The notes under the pieces: generated by a model | The model's input: only the letters and a program-made list of their open reading frames with translations | Told to the model about the DNA's origin: nothing | The model's database searches: none | In this document: positions 38,930 to 48,368 of the stretch, one piece after another | Layout: each line of letters starts with the position of its first letter | How positions within the stretch are numbered: the stretch's first letter is position 1 | Origin: Nanobdellota archaeon | GTDB lineage: Archaea > Nanobdellota > Nanobdellia > Pacearchaeales > GW2011-AR1 | NCBI GenBank assembly: GCA_018816335.1 | Contig: JAHIVP010000036.1 | Coordinates: forward strand, 1-55,884 | DNA: 55,884 nt | Direction of reading: 5' to 3' | Program-made: the position numbers and the translations under genes

Positions 38930-41490
38930 AAGAAATTAAATTGCATAATCATTTTAGAAAGTGGTTATTTGGATTTTTATTAATTGGAATAATAATTTGT
39001 ATTAGTTATGTAGGAATGGGTATTATGGCTACTGATGATTCTTGTAATAATAATGAAATTTGTGAACAAGGAGAAACATTAGATAGTTGTCCTAATGATT
39101 GTTTAACTTTATCTGATAAAGGAATTAATTTAGTTTCACTAGCTCATGGAGGATATTTTGATTACTCTGATTATGAGATTGATTATTTAGCAAATACCTA
39201 TCAAATGTTAGAAACTGCCTATGATATACATATGATGAATAGCCCTAATTTTTTTAATAGATTACAAGAAAGTAATGAAAATTTAAGCATATTACTTTAT
39301 GACCATGGGGGATATCGTTCTCCATATTATGGTCTTAGTTTTCTTAATTGGAGTGAAACATGGACAAATCGCCATGATTGGATTCTTAATGATGCTCCAT
39401 ATTGTGGGGGTTGTGAGAATTTAGCTTCTTATGATTCTAATTGGAATCCTTGTCCAAGCACTTGTGAAGAAGCAGTAGAATTTAGAACAAATATAGAGAG
39501 TGAATCTTTAACTAATCATTTAGGAGAATTTTATTCTTTTTTTTCTGAAGGTGGAAAATATAATATAGAAGGAACAGAAATAGGGAATGTAAGTTTTGTA
39601 GGTGTAAAAGTAGATAATGTAGAATATGGAGCTTTCTACAACAGACATTATAATTATGATGAATTTTCTAACAGCCTAAAAAACTTTCTTGGAGATATTA
39701 AGCAAAATATGGGAAATAAATTATTACTTTATAATGGTTTATACTTTAATACTGCTAATGATATAAACAATTATCATTCAGCTCCTTTAGAGGTTACTGA
39801 TGGTGCTTTATCTGAAATATTTTGTATGTATGATGGAAATCCGTTAAGTAAAGAAATTATTATGGGTTATATAGATACAATTACTAATAATCCAGATAAA
39901 CTAATTTATATTATTTCAAGAGGAGCTTATGGAAATAATAATTTATTACCTGAAGAAATAGATAAGAACAGATTTTGTTTAAGTCTTTATTTAATAGCAA
40001 AGCAGAAAAAAACATTTTATTCATACCATCCCCTTTTTGGTCCTGCTGGGAATGTTGATTTGAAAAAACAAAGAAATGGAAAAATGTATAGTATGTCATC
40101 AGAAAATCTTGTTAATGTTGGTGAACCTTTAAATGATTATGAAATATTAAATAACAATGTTTTACATAGAGAGTTTGAAAATGCTAATGTTTATGTTAAT
40201 CTAGAGGATTCTAGCAGAACTATAAAGTTACCATATAATATGTGGGATTTAGAAGGAGATTCTATGAATGAAGTAACACTTGATTCAAACCAAGCAACAA
40301 TCTTATTTAATCAAGAGAACTTAGTTTGCAATAGTGATGGAAAGTGTGAAGATGTTGAAAATAGGAAAAATTGTCCTAGTGATTGTGATGTTAAAATAAT
40401 TGATGATTTTGAAGATGGAGATTTAAAAGAATACAAGACCTATACCAGAGCAAGTGGAATTGATGGAATATCACACCAATATAATATTTTATATAAGGTA
40501 GTTCAAGAAAATAATAATAAATTTTTAGATTTTAAATGTCAAGGAAATAACTTTTTAGATTGTATAGTAACTAATCAAGGTAATGCTATAACAATAACAC
40601 GCCCTGTAAATAAATGGCAATATACAAAATATCCAAACACAATAGCTGAGTTTAAAATAAAGAATAAAGAAACAGGATACCCATTAATAATTGGATTTAG
40701 AGTTGAAACTGATATTCCTTTTGATGATGAGAGACCTAGTTTTTATTTTATGTTTTATTCTAATAAAGGCAAAAGTGAATTCCCAGAAGATGGTTTTTTT
40801 GATTTAAATGGAGATATTGAAAATATAAATCTTTTTGGAAATTTAAGATTTGGAATTGATACAAATGAAAGCTGGAAAAGTTTTACAATAGATTTACAAG
40901 AAGATATTAATAAATTTCTTCCTAGTGTAAACATAGTTGATATTGGAGATGTAATTATAGGAGGTAATGGTTATCTTGATGACATTAAGTTATTATCTGG
41001 GGGGGATGAGATTAATAATGAAACTTTTTTAACTGTTGTTGGAGACTTTGATGGAGATGGTTTTAATGAAGACTTCTATTGGTATTCTGAGGGAAATTAT
41101 AATGTCTATTCTCCTGAAAAAATTTCATCAGGATATTTATATAATTCAGCATGGGACTTAATGAATCCAGAATATATAGAAAGAATTTATGCTGGTGATT
41201 TTGATGGTGATGGGGCTGATGAAATAGTCGCTTTACAAGATGCTGGTAGTTTATATTGGATGTATGTTTGGGAAGTTTATGACCATTCAGGTTGGTGGAA
41301 AGGATACCCCAAAACTTCGTATCCTTTAAAAAATTCAATAAGAACTAATGTAATTCCTAATTATATTAATAGTTTTTTAGTAGGCGATTTTGGTAATAAT
41401 GGTATTGATGAATTAGTAGGTTATCAAGATGGGTGGTTTTATGTTTGGGATATAAATCGGTTGATTGCAGATAGCAGAGGATATATTTAA
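38911..41490 (+). CDS. large extracellular FG-GAP protein
   Basis: 859 residues. N-terminal membrane anchor (20-40), a Cys motif (CNNNEICEQGETLDSCPNDC), an alpha/beta domain (about 60-460) that looks like a glycoside-hydrolase barrel, a second Cys motif (CNSDGKCEDVENRKNCPSDC), a beta domain, and three FG-GAP-type calcium repeats (VGDFDGDGFNEDF, AGDFDGDGADEIV, VGDFGNNGIDELV). Probably a cell-surface or virion-spike enzyme or binder. The hydrolase reading is tentative. Confidence 0.7.
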   Translation: MEKKHIKEIKLHNHFRKWLFGFLLIGIIICISYVGMGIMATDDSCNNNEICEQGETLDSCPNDCLTLSDKGINLVSLAHGGYFDYSDYEIDYLANTYQMLETAYDIHMMNSPNFFNRLQESNENLSILLYDHGGYRSPYYGLSFLNWSETWTNRHDWILNDAPYCGGCENLASYDSNWNPCPSTCEEAVEFRTNIESESLTNHLGEFYSFFSEGGKYNIEGTEIGNVSFVGVKVDNVEYGAFYNRHYNYDEFSNSLKNFLGDIKQNMGNKLLLYNGLYFNTANDINNYHSAPLEVTDGALSEIFCMYDGNPLSKEIIMGYIDTITNNPDKLIYIISRGAYGNNNLLPEEIDKNRFCLSLYLIAKQKKTFYSYHPLFGPAGNVDLKKQRNGKMYSMSSENLVNVGEPLNDYEILNNNVLHREFENANVYVNLEDSSRTIKLPYNMWDLEGDSMNEVTLDSNQATILFNQENLVCNSDGKCEDVENRKNCPSDCDVKIIDDFEDGDLKEYKTYTRASGIDGISHQYNILYKVVQENNNKFLDFKCQGNNFLDCIVTNQGNAITITRPVNKWQYTKYPNTIAEFKIKNKETGYPLIIGFRVETDIPFDDERPSFYFMFYSNKGKSEFPEDGFFDLNGDIENINLFGNLRFGIDTNESWKSFTIDLQEDINKFLPSVNIVDIGDVIIGGNGYLDDIKLLSGGDEINNETFLTVVGDFDGDGFNEDFYWYSEGNYNVYSPEKISSGYLYNSAWDLMNPEYIERIYAGDFDGDGADEIVALQDAGSLYWMYVWEVYDHSGWWKGYPKTSYPLKNSIRTNVIPNYINSFLVGDFGNNGIDELVGYQDGWFYVWDINRLIADSRGYI

Positions 41491-41505
41491 TAGACACTAT
41501 TAAAA

Positions 41506-41649
41506 ATGGAAAAAACCAGAGAAGAATTAGAAAAAGAATTAGCAGAGATGAAAAGAACAAAAAGAATAGAATCTTTAATAAAGATAATAGGTTATTCAAT
41601 ACTTCTAGTAATATTTGGGTATGCTCTGTTAAGATTATATTTGAATTAA
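41506..41649 (+). CDS. small tail-anchored protein
   Basis: 47 residues: charged helical start (MEKTREELEKELAEMKRTKR) and one membrane helix. Its stop lies inside the operator palindrome at 41642-41655. Confidence 0.5.
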   Translation: MEKTREELEKELAEMKRTKRIESLIKIIGYSILLVIFGYALLRLYLN

Positions 41650-41675
41650 AATTCAAAATAGATAATTTTATATAT
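41642..41675 (+). promoter_or_regulatory. operator plus TATA box for 41696
   Basis: TGAATTAAAATTCA (41642-41655), AAATAGATAAT, then TTTATATAT. The ATG is 20 bases after. Confidence 0.68.
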
Positions 41676-41695
41676 TACAAAACCTTTAAAAACCT

Positions 41696-42685
41696 ATGGC
41701 AGAAAAGAAATATCTAGAAAACGAGATTAAAGAAATAATTTTCTATATTTTCTTTGGAGTTTTCATGACAATAATTCTCCCTCTAGCAGTTGGATTTGGA
41801 TTAAAAGCATTTGAAGAATCTTTTGTTGCTGGAAGACCTTTAATGTTTGGAGATTTTATTGTAACCTATATGATATACTATATAATGATTATTGCTGGTA
41901 TGTCTTTAATTATTTTCTCAATAGGAAATATGTTAATTCATAAAAAAGGAGAACATCCATCAACTCAGAAAAATCCTTCTTGGTTTACTTTATTTTCAGT
42001 AAGTTTTATATTTAATCCAGAACAAAATGGTCTTCTATACAAATTATCAGAATATATTGGATTCAAAGGAGAATCTAATTTTATGAGGTGGAGTTTATCT
42101 ATTTTTAGAGTTCTTGTAGTTGGAACTATAATATTTGTTGGTGTAGGTTTAATACAAACAATAACTCATACAGCATTTGTAGGAATACCTCAAATGCCTT
42201 TTCAGATGACAGAAACAGCTTCAGTTATATTCTCAGCAGAACCTCCAGCATTTGCAGAAACAACAATGTTCTTAGTATTATTCTGTTTTTTAATGGGAAT
42301 AAATGCTTATTTATGTTCTAAGTTTAGATTAGGATTAGTAGGTTTCTTTATCATAGGACTAATAATAGTATCTCCTTTAATAGGAATAAGCTGGATGGCT
42401 TTCCATAATATAGTATATGGGAATTCAGATGCAAGTTTATTAGCCACATTTATGTTTGGATTCTTAGGTTCAGTTCTTACTCTCTTAACTGGAACTTTCT
42501 TGTTTTTTTACTTGTGGCATTTCTGGAATAATGTTTTTGTTAAATTATCAGAATTAGCAACTGTTAGAGAAGACCTTATTTTATTTACAATTATAGCTCT
42601 AGTAGTATTAATAGTAGTATGGATAGCAGGAGAAATTATTAGAGCAAGAAGAAAAAATAAGGTAGAAGTTTATGTTCCAGAATGA
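41696..42685 (+). CDS. polytopic membrane protein
   Basis: 329 residues with about seven membrane helices (near 12-36, 52-76, 133-158, 190-210, 216-240, 250-278, 298-318). No transporter signature. It overlaps the transglutaminase-like gene (ATGA), so the two are made together. Confidence 0.7.
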   Translation: MAEKKYLENEIKEIIFYIFFGVFMTIILPLAVGFGLKAFEESFVAGRPLMFGDFIVTYMIYYIMIIAGMSLIIFSIGNMLIHKKGEHPSTQKNPSWFTLFSVSFIFNPEQNGLLYKLSEYIGFKGESNFMRWSLSIFRVLVVGTIIFVGVGLIQTITHTAFVGIPQMPFQMTETASVIFSAEPPAFAETTMFLVLFCFLMGINAYLCSKFRLGLVGFFIIGLIIVSPLIGISWMAFHNIVYGNSDASLLATFMFGFLGSVLTLLTGTFLFFYLWHFWNNVFVKLSELATVREDLILFTIIALVVLIVVWIAGEIIRARRKNKVEVYVPE

Positions 42686-43611
42686 AAAAAATAATAGCAA
42701 CAACATCAGCAATAATCTTAGTAGCAATTTTAGTATCTTTAGTAGGGATTGTAATATTTCAAAATCTAGCTAATGAATGTGGAGATGATATATGTGAATT
42801 ATCAGACCTTAAAACCTGTGGACAAGATTGTAAACCAACTTGTTCTTATGGATATTACTCTGGATTAATTGGAAAAAATATGTCTAAGGAAAAAGTCCAA
42901 GAATTAGTAAGAGAGGAATGTTCTCCTTTATGGGATGATATATATACAGAATCAAGAGTTTCACTAGGAATATCAGATGATTATGTATCAAGAACAAGAG
43001 AGTTTAATTTTGATAATTGGGAAGTGCAAAAAGTTCTTCCTGAATTTAAAGGAAAATATACAAAAGCTGAAACAATTACTAGGGCAGTAGGAGATTGGGT
43101 TTATTTTAATGTAGAATATCATGGCTACTTAGATTTTAATGATTGTTTTAGAAATAGAGCTTCAGATATAATAAGAAGAGGTTATGGTTTATGTTCAACA
43201 ATGACTAAAGTGAATATAGCATTATTAAGAGGGATGGGAATAGCATCAAGACCAGTTTTAGGATGTGTTCATTCAGCAGAGTTTTATTCATCTGTTCCTT
43301 TATCATATCAAGAAAGACCTTTATTACAAAAATTAGTAGACCAACCAATATTTAGAAAACCAAATGTTCCTGCTATAGAACTTGACCCTGAAGTAGAGGG
43401 AATAGTTACATCTAGAGGGGGGTTACACACTTGGCTAGAAGTTTGGCTTCCTGAAAAAGGATGGGTAATTCTAGAACCAACAACAGGATATTTAATTGAC
43501 CCAAAATCAACAGATTACTTAGTTTATAAAAGAGAACCAAATGATGCAGATTTTTGTGGATTAGATAATCAGCTTCATTCTTCTTTCTTACAGAAGTGTA
43601 GAGCTTTCTGA
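42682..43611 (+). CDS. secreted transglutaminase-like protein
   Basis: 309 residues. Anchor/signal helix (5-27), Cys motif (CGDDICELSDLKTCGQDC) and a transglutaminase-like core: RRGYGLCSTMTKVNIALLRG (catalytic Cys), GGLHTWLEVWLPEKGW (His), LEPTTG (acid). Such domains cleave or crosslink proteins. It may process envelope or surface proteins. No promoter between it and 41696. Confidence 0.8.
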   Translation: MKKIIATTSAIILVAILVSLVGIVIFQNLANECGDDICELSDLKTCGQDCKPTCSYGYYSGLIGKNMSKEKVQELVREECSPLWDDIYTESRVSLGISDDYVSRTREFNFDNWEVQKVLPEFKGKYTKAETITRAVGDWVYFNVEYHGYLDFNDCFRNRASDIIRRGYGLCSTMTKVNIALLRGMGIASRPVLGCVHSAEFYSSVPLSYQERPLLQKLVDQPIFRKPNVPAIELDPEVEGIVTSRGGLHTWLEVWLPEKGWVILEPTTGYLIDPKSTDYLVYKREPNDADFCGLDNQLHSSFLQKCRAF

Positions 43612-43669
43612 ATAAAAGTTCAAAAATAGAAAAGTATATAAATGATTAGTTCCTATATAAGATAAGAAA
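43606..43669 (+). promoter_or_regulatory. operator/promoter, copy 1 of a duplicated 64-bp block
   Basis: TGAATAAAAGTTCA (43609-43622), AAAATAGAAAAG, TATATAAATG. The block is identical to 44850-44913 up to the start codon, apart from one A. Copying of a whole promoter unit is apparent. Confidence 0.7.
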
Positions 43670-43670
43670 A

Positions 43671-44807
43671 ATGCCTAAAAGTAAAAAGTTTAAAATAATT
43701 AATGCAATACTTATTTTATCTATTTTATTAATTCCAAATGTTCTTGCTATTAATACTAATGTTAAAACATTACCAAATAGTCCATTAGCATACTTTTTTG
43801 TTGTTTCTATTCCAGAGGGTATAGAGATGTTTTTTACATTTAATAAAGAGGAAAAATTAATAAAAAGAACATTACTTTCAGAAAAAAGATTATTAGAATT
43901 ACAAAAATTAAATCAGATAAATGCTCCTATTTCTACACAACAAAAAGTAGTTAATAGATATAATAAAGCATTAGATAAAGTAGATGAAATGATAAAAAAA
44001 GGAATAATTTCTTCTGAAGAAAAAAGAAAAATAATAGAAAATAATCTTAATAAAGTAAAAGATAGAGAAAAACAAATTCCTTCAGATTTGATTCAATTAC
44101 CTATTGTTATAGGGAAAAATTCTTGTGGAGGAAATTCAGGGCAATTTTGTGAAAAAACTTTTAGATGTACTTGTGGTTTTAGTCAAGACTGTAAAGCTGA
44201 CCAAGTAGGAACTTGTACTAAATCTAAAATAGATGAAATAGCAGATGGATTATATTGTCCAATGATTTATGCTCCTGTATGTGGAAATGATGGAAAAACC
44301 TACCCTAGTGAATGTGTAGCAATACAAAGAAAAGTGATGGTCAATAAAAAAGGAGAATGTGGAGAAGAAGAAAAGAAACAAGAACCAATATCTTCTTGTA
44401 AAACAGATAAACAATGTCAAGATACTAAAAGAAGTTGTTATTTTAAATGTATAGATGGCAATTGTAACGAAATTATGACTTTTGTAAAATTATCTCCTTA
44501 TCCTGATTGTGAAAGTTCTATATCTCCAGCACCAATACCTACTCCAAAACCAATACCAGACCCATCACAACCTCCTAAAGAAGAACCTACTCCAAAACCA
44601 ATACCAGACCCATCACAACCTCCTAAAGAAGAACCTACTCCAATAACTCTCCCACCAGTAATAAAGACTTGTAATTCTAATGAAGAATGTATTAATAGAT
44701 TAAGAAGTTGTAATTCTAAATGTATCAATGAAGAATGTACAATAGTTAATACATTCGCACCAACTGGGAACTATCCTAATTGTGAAAAAAGATATGGAAT
44801 ATTGTAA
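43671..44807 (+). CDS. secreted DUF5667-like protein with Kazal domain
   Basis: 378 residues. Signal peptide (1-25); NSPLAYFFVVSIPEGIEMFF then TLLSEKRLLELQKL is DUF5667-like. Residues about 195-225 are a Kazal inhibitor domain (CPMIYAPVCGNDGKTYPSEC). A proline linker contains two exact 48-bp repeats (44538-44585, 44586-44633; PTPKPIPDPSQPPKEE). Two related Cys repeats (CKTDKQCQDTKRSCYFKC and CNSNEECINRLRSCNSKC) flank the linker. A protease inhibitor on the surface is plausible. Confidence 0.78.
   Translation: MPKSKKFKIINAILILSILLIPNVLAINTNVKTLPNSPLAYFFVVSIPEGIEMFFTFNKEEKLIKRTLLSEKRLLELQKLNQINAPISTQQKVVNRYNKALDKVDEMIKKGIISSEEKRKIIENNLNKVKDREKQIPSDLIQLPIVIGKNSCGGNSGQFCEKTFRCTCGFSQDCKADQVGTCTKSKIDEIADGLYCPMIYAPVCGNDGKTYPSECVAIQRKVMVNKKGECGEEEKKQEPISSCKTDKQCQDTKRSCYFKCIDGNCNEIMTFVKLSPYPDCESSISPAPIPTPKPIPDPSQPPKEEPTPKPIPDPSQPPKEEPTPITLPPVIKTCNSNEECINRLRSCNSKCINEECTIVNTFAPTGNYPNCEKRYGIL
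44538..44633 (+). repeat. two-unit 48-bp coding repeat
   Basis: Tandem identical 48-bp units encoding PTPKPIPDPSQPPKEE inside the Kazal-domain protein; a third partial unit follows. A flexible linker with length variation by slippage is expected. Confidence 0.75.
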
Positions 44808-44849
44808 AACCTTTTTTAACCACAGTATACAATTGTTAATTTATATTTT

Positions 44850-44913
44850 TTCTGAATAAAAGTTCAAAAATAGAAAAGTATATAAATGATTAGTTCCTAT
44901 ATAAGATAAGAAA
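44850..44913 (+). promoter_or_regulatory. operator/promoter, copy 2
   Basis: TGAATAAAAGTTCA (44853-44866), then the same TATA and leader as at 43606-43669. Drives 44914. Confidence 0.7.
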
Positions 44914-45150
44914 ATGGCAAGAAAATCTTATAATCCGTTTAAAATGTGGGGTGCTTGGGTTGGTACTATATTATTAGGTATATGGTATTGGGTTCAAATA
45001 CCTAATGTTATTAATAAACCTATAAATCAATTTTTTAGTTTTATAAGAGGTGATTTTGCTATTGAATATCTTATATTGGGAATTTATCTTATCATAGGTT
45101 TCCTACTAGGTTGGGGAATACATAGTATAGTAAGAGCATCAAGAAAATAA
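44914..45150 (+). CDS. small membrane protein, NPFKMWGAWVG family
   Basis: 78 residues with two membrane helices. Begins MARKSYNPFKMWGAWVGTIL and ends FLLGWGIHSIVRASRK. The protein at 48036 has the same ends with a longer middle. A paired membrane scaffold is possible. Confidence 0.68.
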   Translation: MARKSYNPFKMWGAWVGTILLGIWYWVQIPNVINKPINQFFSFIRGDFAIEYLILGIYLIIGFLLGWGIHSIVRASRK

Positions 45151-45154
45151 TTTC

Positions 45155-45191
45155 TGAATAAAAGTTCAAAAAAGCAAAACTTTATATATTA
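45155..45191 (+). promoter_or_regulatory. operator plus TATA box for 45210
   Basis: TGAATAAAAGTTCA (45155-45168), AAAAAGCAAAAC, TTTATATATT. The ATG is about 19 bases after. Confidence 0.68.
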
Positions 45192-45209
45192 TGATAACTT
45201 TAAAAACCT

Positions 45210-47519
45210 ATGGCATTGAAAACTAAGAACTTAGTAGCTATGATTATTATAGGAGTTTTTGTTCTAGGAATTATTGGTTTATTATTTTTTATAAATAAAG
45301 ATAATGGACTTAATATATCTACATCTGGATTACAGGCAAGTGGTTCATATGAATGTCTTTCAGGATATACTTGTGAAGCAACTCCTATATTGAAATGTAT
45401 TAATCCAACATCAGAAGAAAGAATAGTAATTGCTAGAGTACAAGATTTTAATTATGGGGAAAATTATCCACAACATTGGATTGCTCTTGCAAATGAGTAT
45501 GGAAATTTAGAATCTTGGACATATTCAAGTTTAGTAATTCATTCAGTAACACTTTATTTAGATTATAACCCCCAATATTGGCACAAAGATTTTACCCTTT
45601 TTGATTTACCTTATGACAGAGAAGGATTTTTCACAACTTGTTCAATTGGAAGTGATAAATGTTTATATGTAATACAAAGTGCAAGTGCTGGAAAATATTA
45701 TATGTATAAACAAAGAACTGGGGCAGATATAAACCCAGAACAATTATATAATTGTGAAGGAAGAGAATTATGTTCAGGAACACAATCAATGTATTCTTGT
45801 TCAAAAACAGTAACTACAAATACAGAAACACAAACACTAAGTTGGAACAGAGATTATCCAACACCAACAGAGGGATACAAACCTTATAGTTTTTTCTTAG
45901 ATGGAGATACAGAAAATAATTTAATATCATTTTCAGGAGAAATTGAATACACTAGAACAATAAAACTTCCAGAGCCAATAACAGAATGTACTGCTTCAAA
46001 TGGAGAAATATTATCTATTGGACAACAAGCTTGTAGTATTATTAATTCAAACATATTAGAAAAATGTATATCTAATATAAATACTGGAAACGCAGAATTA
46101 AAGGAAATACCTTTAATTGGAGATTGTTGTGAATCAAACTCAGATTGTAATGATAATAATCCTGCAACTAATGATGTTTGTTCAAGTAATTCATGTTTAA
46201 ATATAGAGATAGAAGATTTTTGTGCAACATCATCAGACTGCCCACATCAAGACCAATCATGTCAAAATAATGCTTGTATATTTCCAACAACAGGAGACTA
46301 TTGCTCAGCATCACAATTAGGAACAAAAAAATGTATAGGAAGTGTTTTACAAAAATGTATATATTTCACAGGATGGGATAATGCTTACATATGGGGATTT
46401 GAACAAGATTGTGGTGAATCAGATAAAGTGTGTGTATCCTCAGGTTGTATAACTTATGGAACTGTAAATTTTAATACAGAAGATTCATATGGTGTTGGAA
46501 AAGAAATAATAATAAAACCATTAATTTATTCAAGTCAAAGCTTATCTGGAAAATCAGCAAAAATAATATTATTACAACAAGAATTATTTTCAGATAATTA
46601 TCAAGTAATAGAACAAAAACTTAATTTAGGAGTTTTATTTGATAATTCTTTATCAGAAGTTAAGTTTAATGGATTAACAAGAAGTGGAAAAATAAAATTT
46701 GAATTAACTATTTTTGATACTTCACTACCTGATAAAGAAATAAATTTCACAAGTGATGAAATAGAAATAAAACCATCTCTAAAAATATCCCCAAGTATTT
46801 CTCCACAAGTAACAAATACAGGACAAGATTTATCAGTTAGTTTAATTATTACTGATGAAAATGGAGATAGTATAACTTCACCAATCGGAGTAAGTGTAAT
46901 AATTCAATTAGGATTAAATACAATATCTCCTTCTTATACATCAAGTTCAGAAATAAGATTTAATCCAGTATCTTTCACAGGTTTTGCTTTAATTACTATA
47001 ACAGCAGAAGCAACAGGTTATGTAAGAGCAGAAGAATCAATACAAACTGAAATAATAAAATCTAATATAGCACAAAAAGTAAAAGTAGATGGAATTAATT
47101 ATGAATCACTAGATGAAGGAAGAATAAATGTAGGTTCAAGAAAAATATCTGTGGGAATAGAAAAAGGAGGAGTTGCAATGAAATTAGATTCAATATCTTT
47201 AGAAATGCAAAGACCTGATTCAGGATTTGATAGTTTAACTTTCACTCCAAATTATGATAAAACAGAATGGAGTGCAACATATAATTTCTTAGAAGAGCAT
47301 AAAACATATACACTTATAGGTGTTGCAAGTGATTTCACTAATGGTGTAGAATACGACATCAACCCATCTTTCAGCACTGTTGGAGGAACAGTTGATTGTA
47401 ATTTATATCCTGAACATCCTGATTGTAAAGGAGGAATACCATTCTGGGTTTGGATTATAGGTGGAGTTGTATTGTTAGGAATTATAATTGGAATTATAAT
47501 CGCAGTGAGGAGAAGATGA
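45210..47519 (+). CDS. large secreted, doubly anchored Cys-rich protein
   Basis: 769 residues. N-terminal helix (9-29), a Cys-rich part (35-430), beta-sandwich domains (430-730) and a C-terminal helix (744-765, WVWIIGGVVLLGIIIGIII) with RRR at the end. ESNSDCNDNNPATNDVCSSN and SSDCPHQDQSCQNNACIF are typical archaeal Cys repeats. Probably spans the surface layer or virion envelope. Under the shared operator. Confidence 0.75.
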   Translation: MALKTKNLVAMIIIGVFVLGIIGLLFFINKDNGLNISTSGLQASGSYECLSGYTCEATPILKCINPTSEERIVIARVQDFNYGENYPQHWIALANEYGNLESWTYSSLVIHSVTLYLDYNPQYWHKDFTLFDLPYDREGFFTTCSIGSDKCLYVIQSASAGKYYMYKQRTGADINPEQLYNCEGRELCSGTQSMYSCSKTVTTNTETQTLSWNRDYPTPTEGYKPYSFFLDGDTENNLISFSGEIEYTRTIKLPEPITECTASNGEILSIGQQACSIINSNILEKCISNINTGNAELKEIPLIGDCCESNSDCNDNNPATNDVCSSNSCLNIEIEDFCATSSDCPHQDQSCQNNACIFPTTGDYCSASQLGTKKCIGSVLQKCIYFTGWDNAYIWGFEQDCGESDKVCVSSGCITYGTVNFNTEDSYGVGKEIIIKPLIYSSQSLSGKSAKIILLQQELFSDNYQVIEQKLNLGVLFDNSLSEVKFNGLTRSGKIKFELTIFDTSLPDKEINFTSDEIEIKPSLKISPSISPQVTNTGQDLSVSLIITDENGDSITSPIGVSVIIQLGLNTISPSYTSSSEIRFNPVSFTGFALITITAEATGYVRAEESIQTEIIKSNIAQKVKVDGINYESLDEGRINVGSRKISVGIEKGGVAMKLDSISLEMQRPDSGFDSLTFTPNYDKTEWSATYNFLEEHKTYTLIGVASDFTNGVEYDINPSFSTVGGTVDCNLYPEHPDCKGGIPFWVWIIGGVVLLGIIIGIIIAVRRR

Positions 47520-47538
47520 AAGGAGGTATAAATTAAAA

Positions 47539-47790
47539 ATGGCAATAAAAGATTGGAAGATAGCATCATCATATGTGGAAGGAGACGGAACTATTGTATT
47601 TGTGTGGTATAAAGATAAAAATGCAGTTATGATTGAATCAGATAGGAAATATCTTAAATCACATTTTGTTACTATTGGAGAATTAGATACTAATGCACTA
47701 GGAGATTATAAAGCTTGGGGGAAGAATAAAGAATTCAAAACAAAATCACAAGCATTATCTTACGCAAAACAATACATGAGGAATAATTAG
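47539..47790 (+). CDS. small protein, QALAFAKQYMR family
   Basis: 83 residues: MAIKDWKIASSYVEG, beta-rich middle, C-terminal FKTKSQALSYAKQYMRNN. AAAGGAGGT about 14 bases before the ATG, inside a six-codon ORF (MKGGIN). The only family member in this half of the window, placed among membrane-protein genes. Confidence 0.72.
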   Translation: MAIKDWKIASSYVEGDGTIVFVWYKDKNAVMIESDRKYLKSHFVTIGELDTNALGDYKAWGKNKEFKTKSQALSYAKQYMRNN

Positions 47791-47793
47791 AAG

Positions 47794-47985
47794 ATGAACA
47801 TAGTAAAAGACACACTAGGAGATTGGAAACACTGGATAGGATGGATTATAACAACAATAGCAATCATAGGAGTTTTCCATTATCTAGGTGTTCACGGGTT
47901 ACATACACCATTCTACCACCCACTAATATTATTAATAGTTATAGTAATCATAGATTTCATTAAACATATAATTAAATTACAGTAG
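47794..47985 (+). CDS. small membrane protein
   Basis: 63 residues, two membrane helices (12-30, 40-58) with His-rich loop (HYLGVHGLHTPFYHP). Two bases after the family gene's stop. Function unknown. Confidence 0.6.
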   Translation: MNIVKDTLGDWKHWIGWIITTIAIIGVFHYLGVHGLHTPFYHPLILLIVIVIIDFIKHIIKLQ

Positions 47986-47988
47986 AAG

Positions 47989-48033
47989 ATGAAAAAGTCA
48001 ATAAGAGAAAAATTGAAAGGAGGTTTAAAATAA
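47989..48033 (+). CDS. 14-residue leader peptide
   Basis: MKKSIREKLKGGLK then stop, two bases before the ATG at 48036. It contains the AAAGGAGGT site of that gene, like the leader before 30493. Confidence 0.3.
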   Translation: MKKSIREKLKGGLK

Positions 48034-48035
48034 AA

Positions 48036-48368
48036 ATGAGTAAAAAATATAATCCATTTAAGATGTGGGGTGCTTGGGTTGGTGCGGGGATTGGTTTAAT
48101 TATTGCAATATCTTTAATTATGAATTTTTTTGTATCCGCGCCAATAGTTGTTTATTCAAATCCTTACGCATTTGTTATGGCACAATTATATGATAATTGT
48201 GCTTATGGTGTAGATTCTTCTGGAAATCTATATTCTGGAGTCTGTGATAAATATTTAATTTCAAGAAATATAACAACACTTATTATAAGTGAAATATTTT
48301 TTAAGATGTTAGCAGGTTTCCTAATAGGATGGGGAATACATAGCTTAATAAGGGGGCTGAGGAAGTGA
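48036..48368 (+). CDS. membrane protein, NPFKMWGAWVG family
   Basis: 110 residues: MSKKYNPFKMWGAWVGAGIG, an outside loop with Cys (DNCAYGVDSSGNLYSGVC), then FLIGWGIHSLIRGLRK. Two or three membrane helices. Paralog of 44914. Its stop overlaps a GTG start. Confidence 0.68.
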   Translation: MSKKYNPFKMWGAWVGAGIGLIIAISLIMNFFVSAPIVVYSNPYAFVMAQLYDNCAYGVDSSGNLYSGVCDKYLISRNITTLIISEIFFKMLAGFLIGWGIHSLIRGLRK

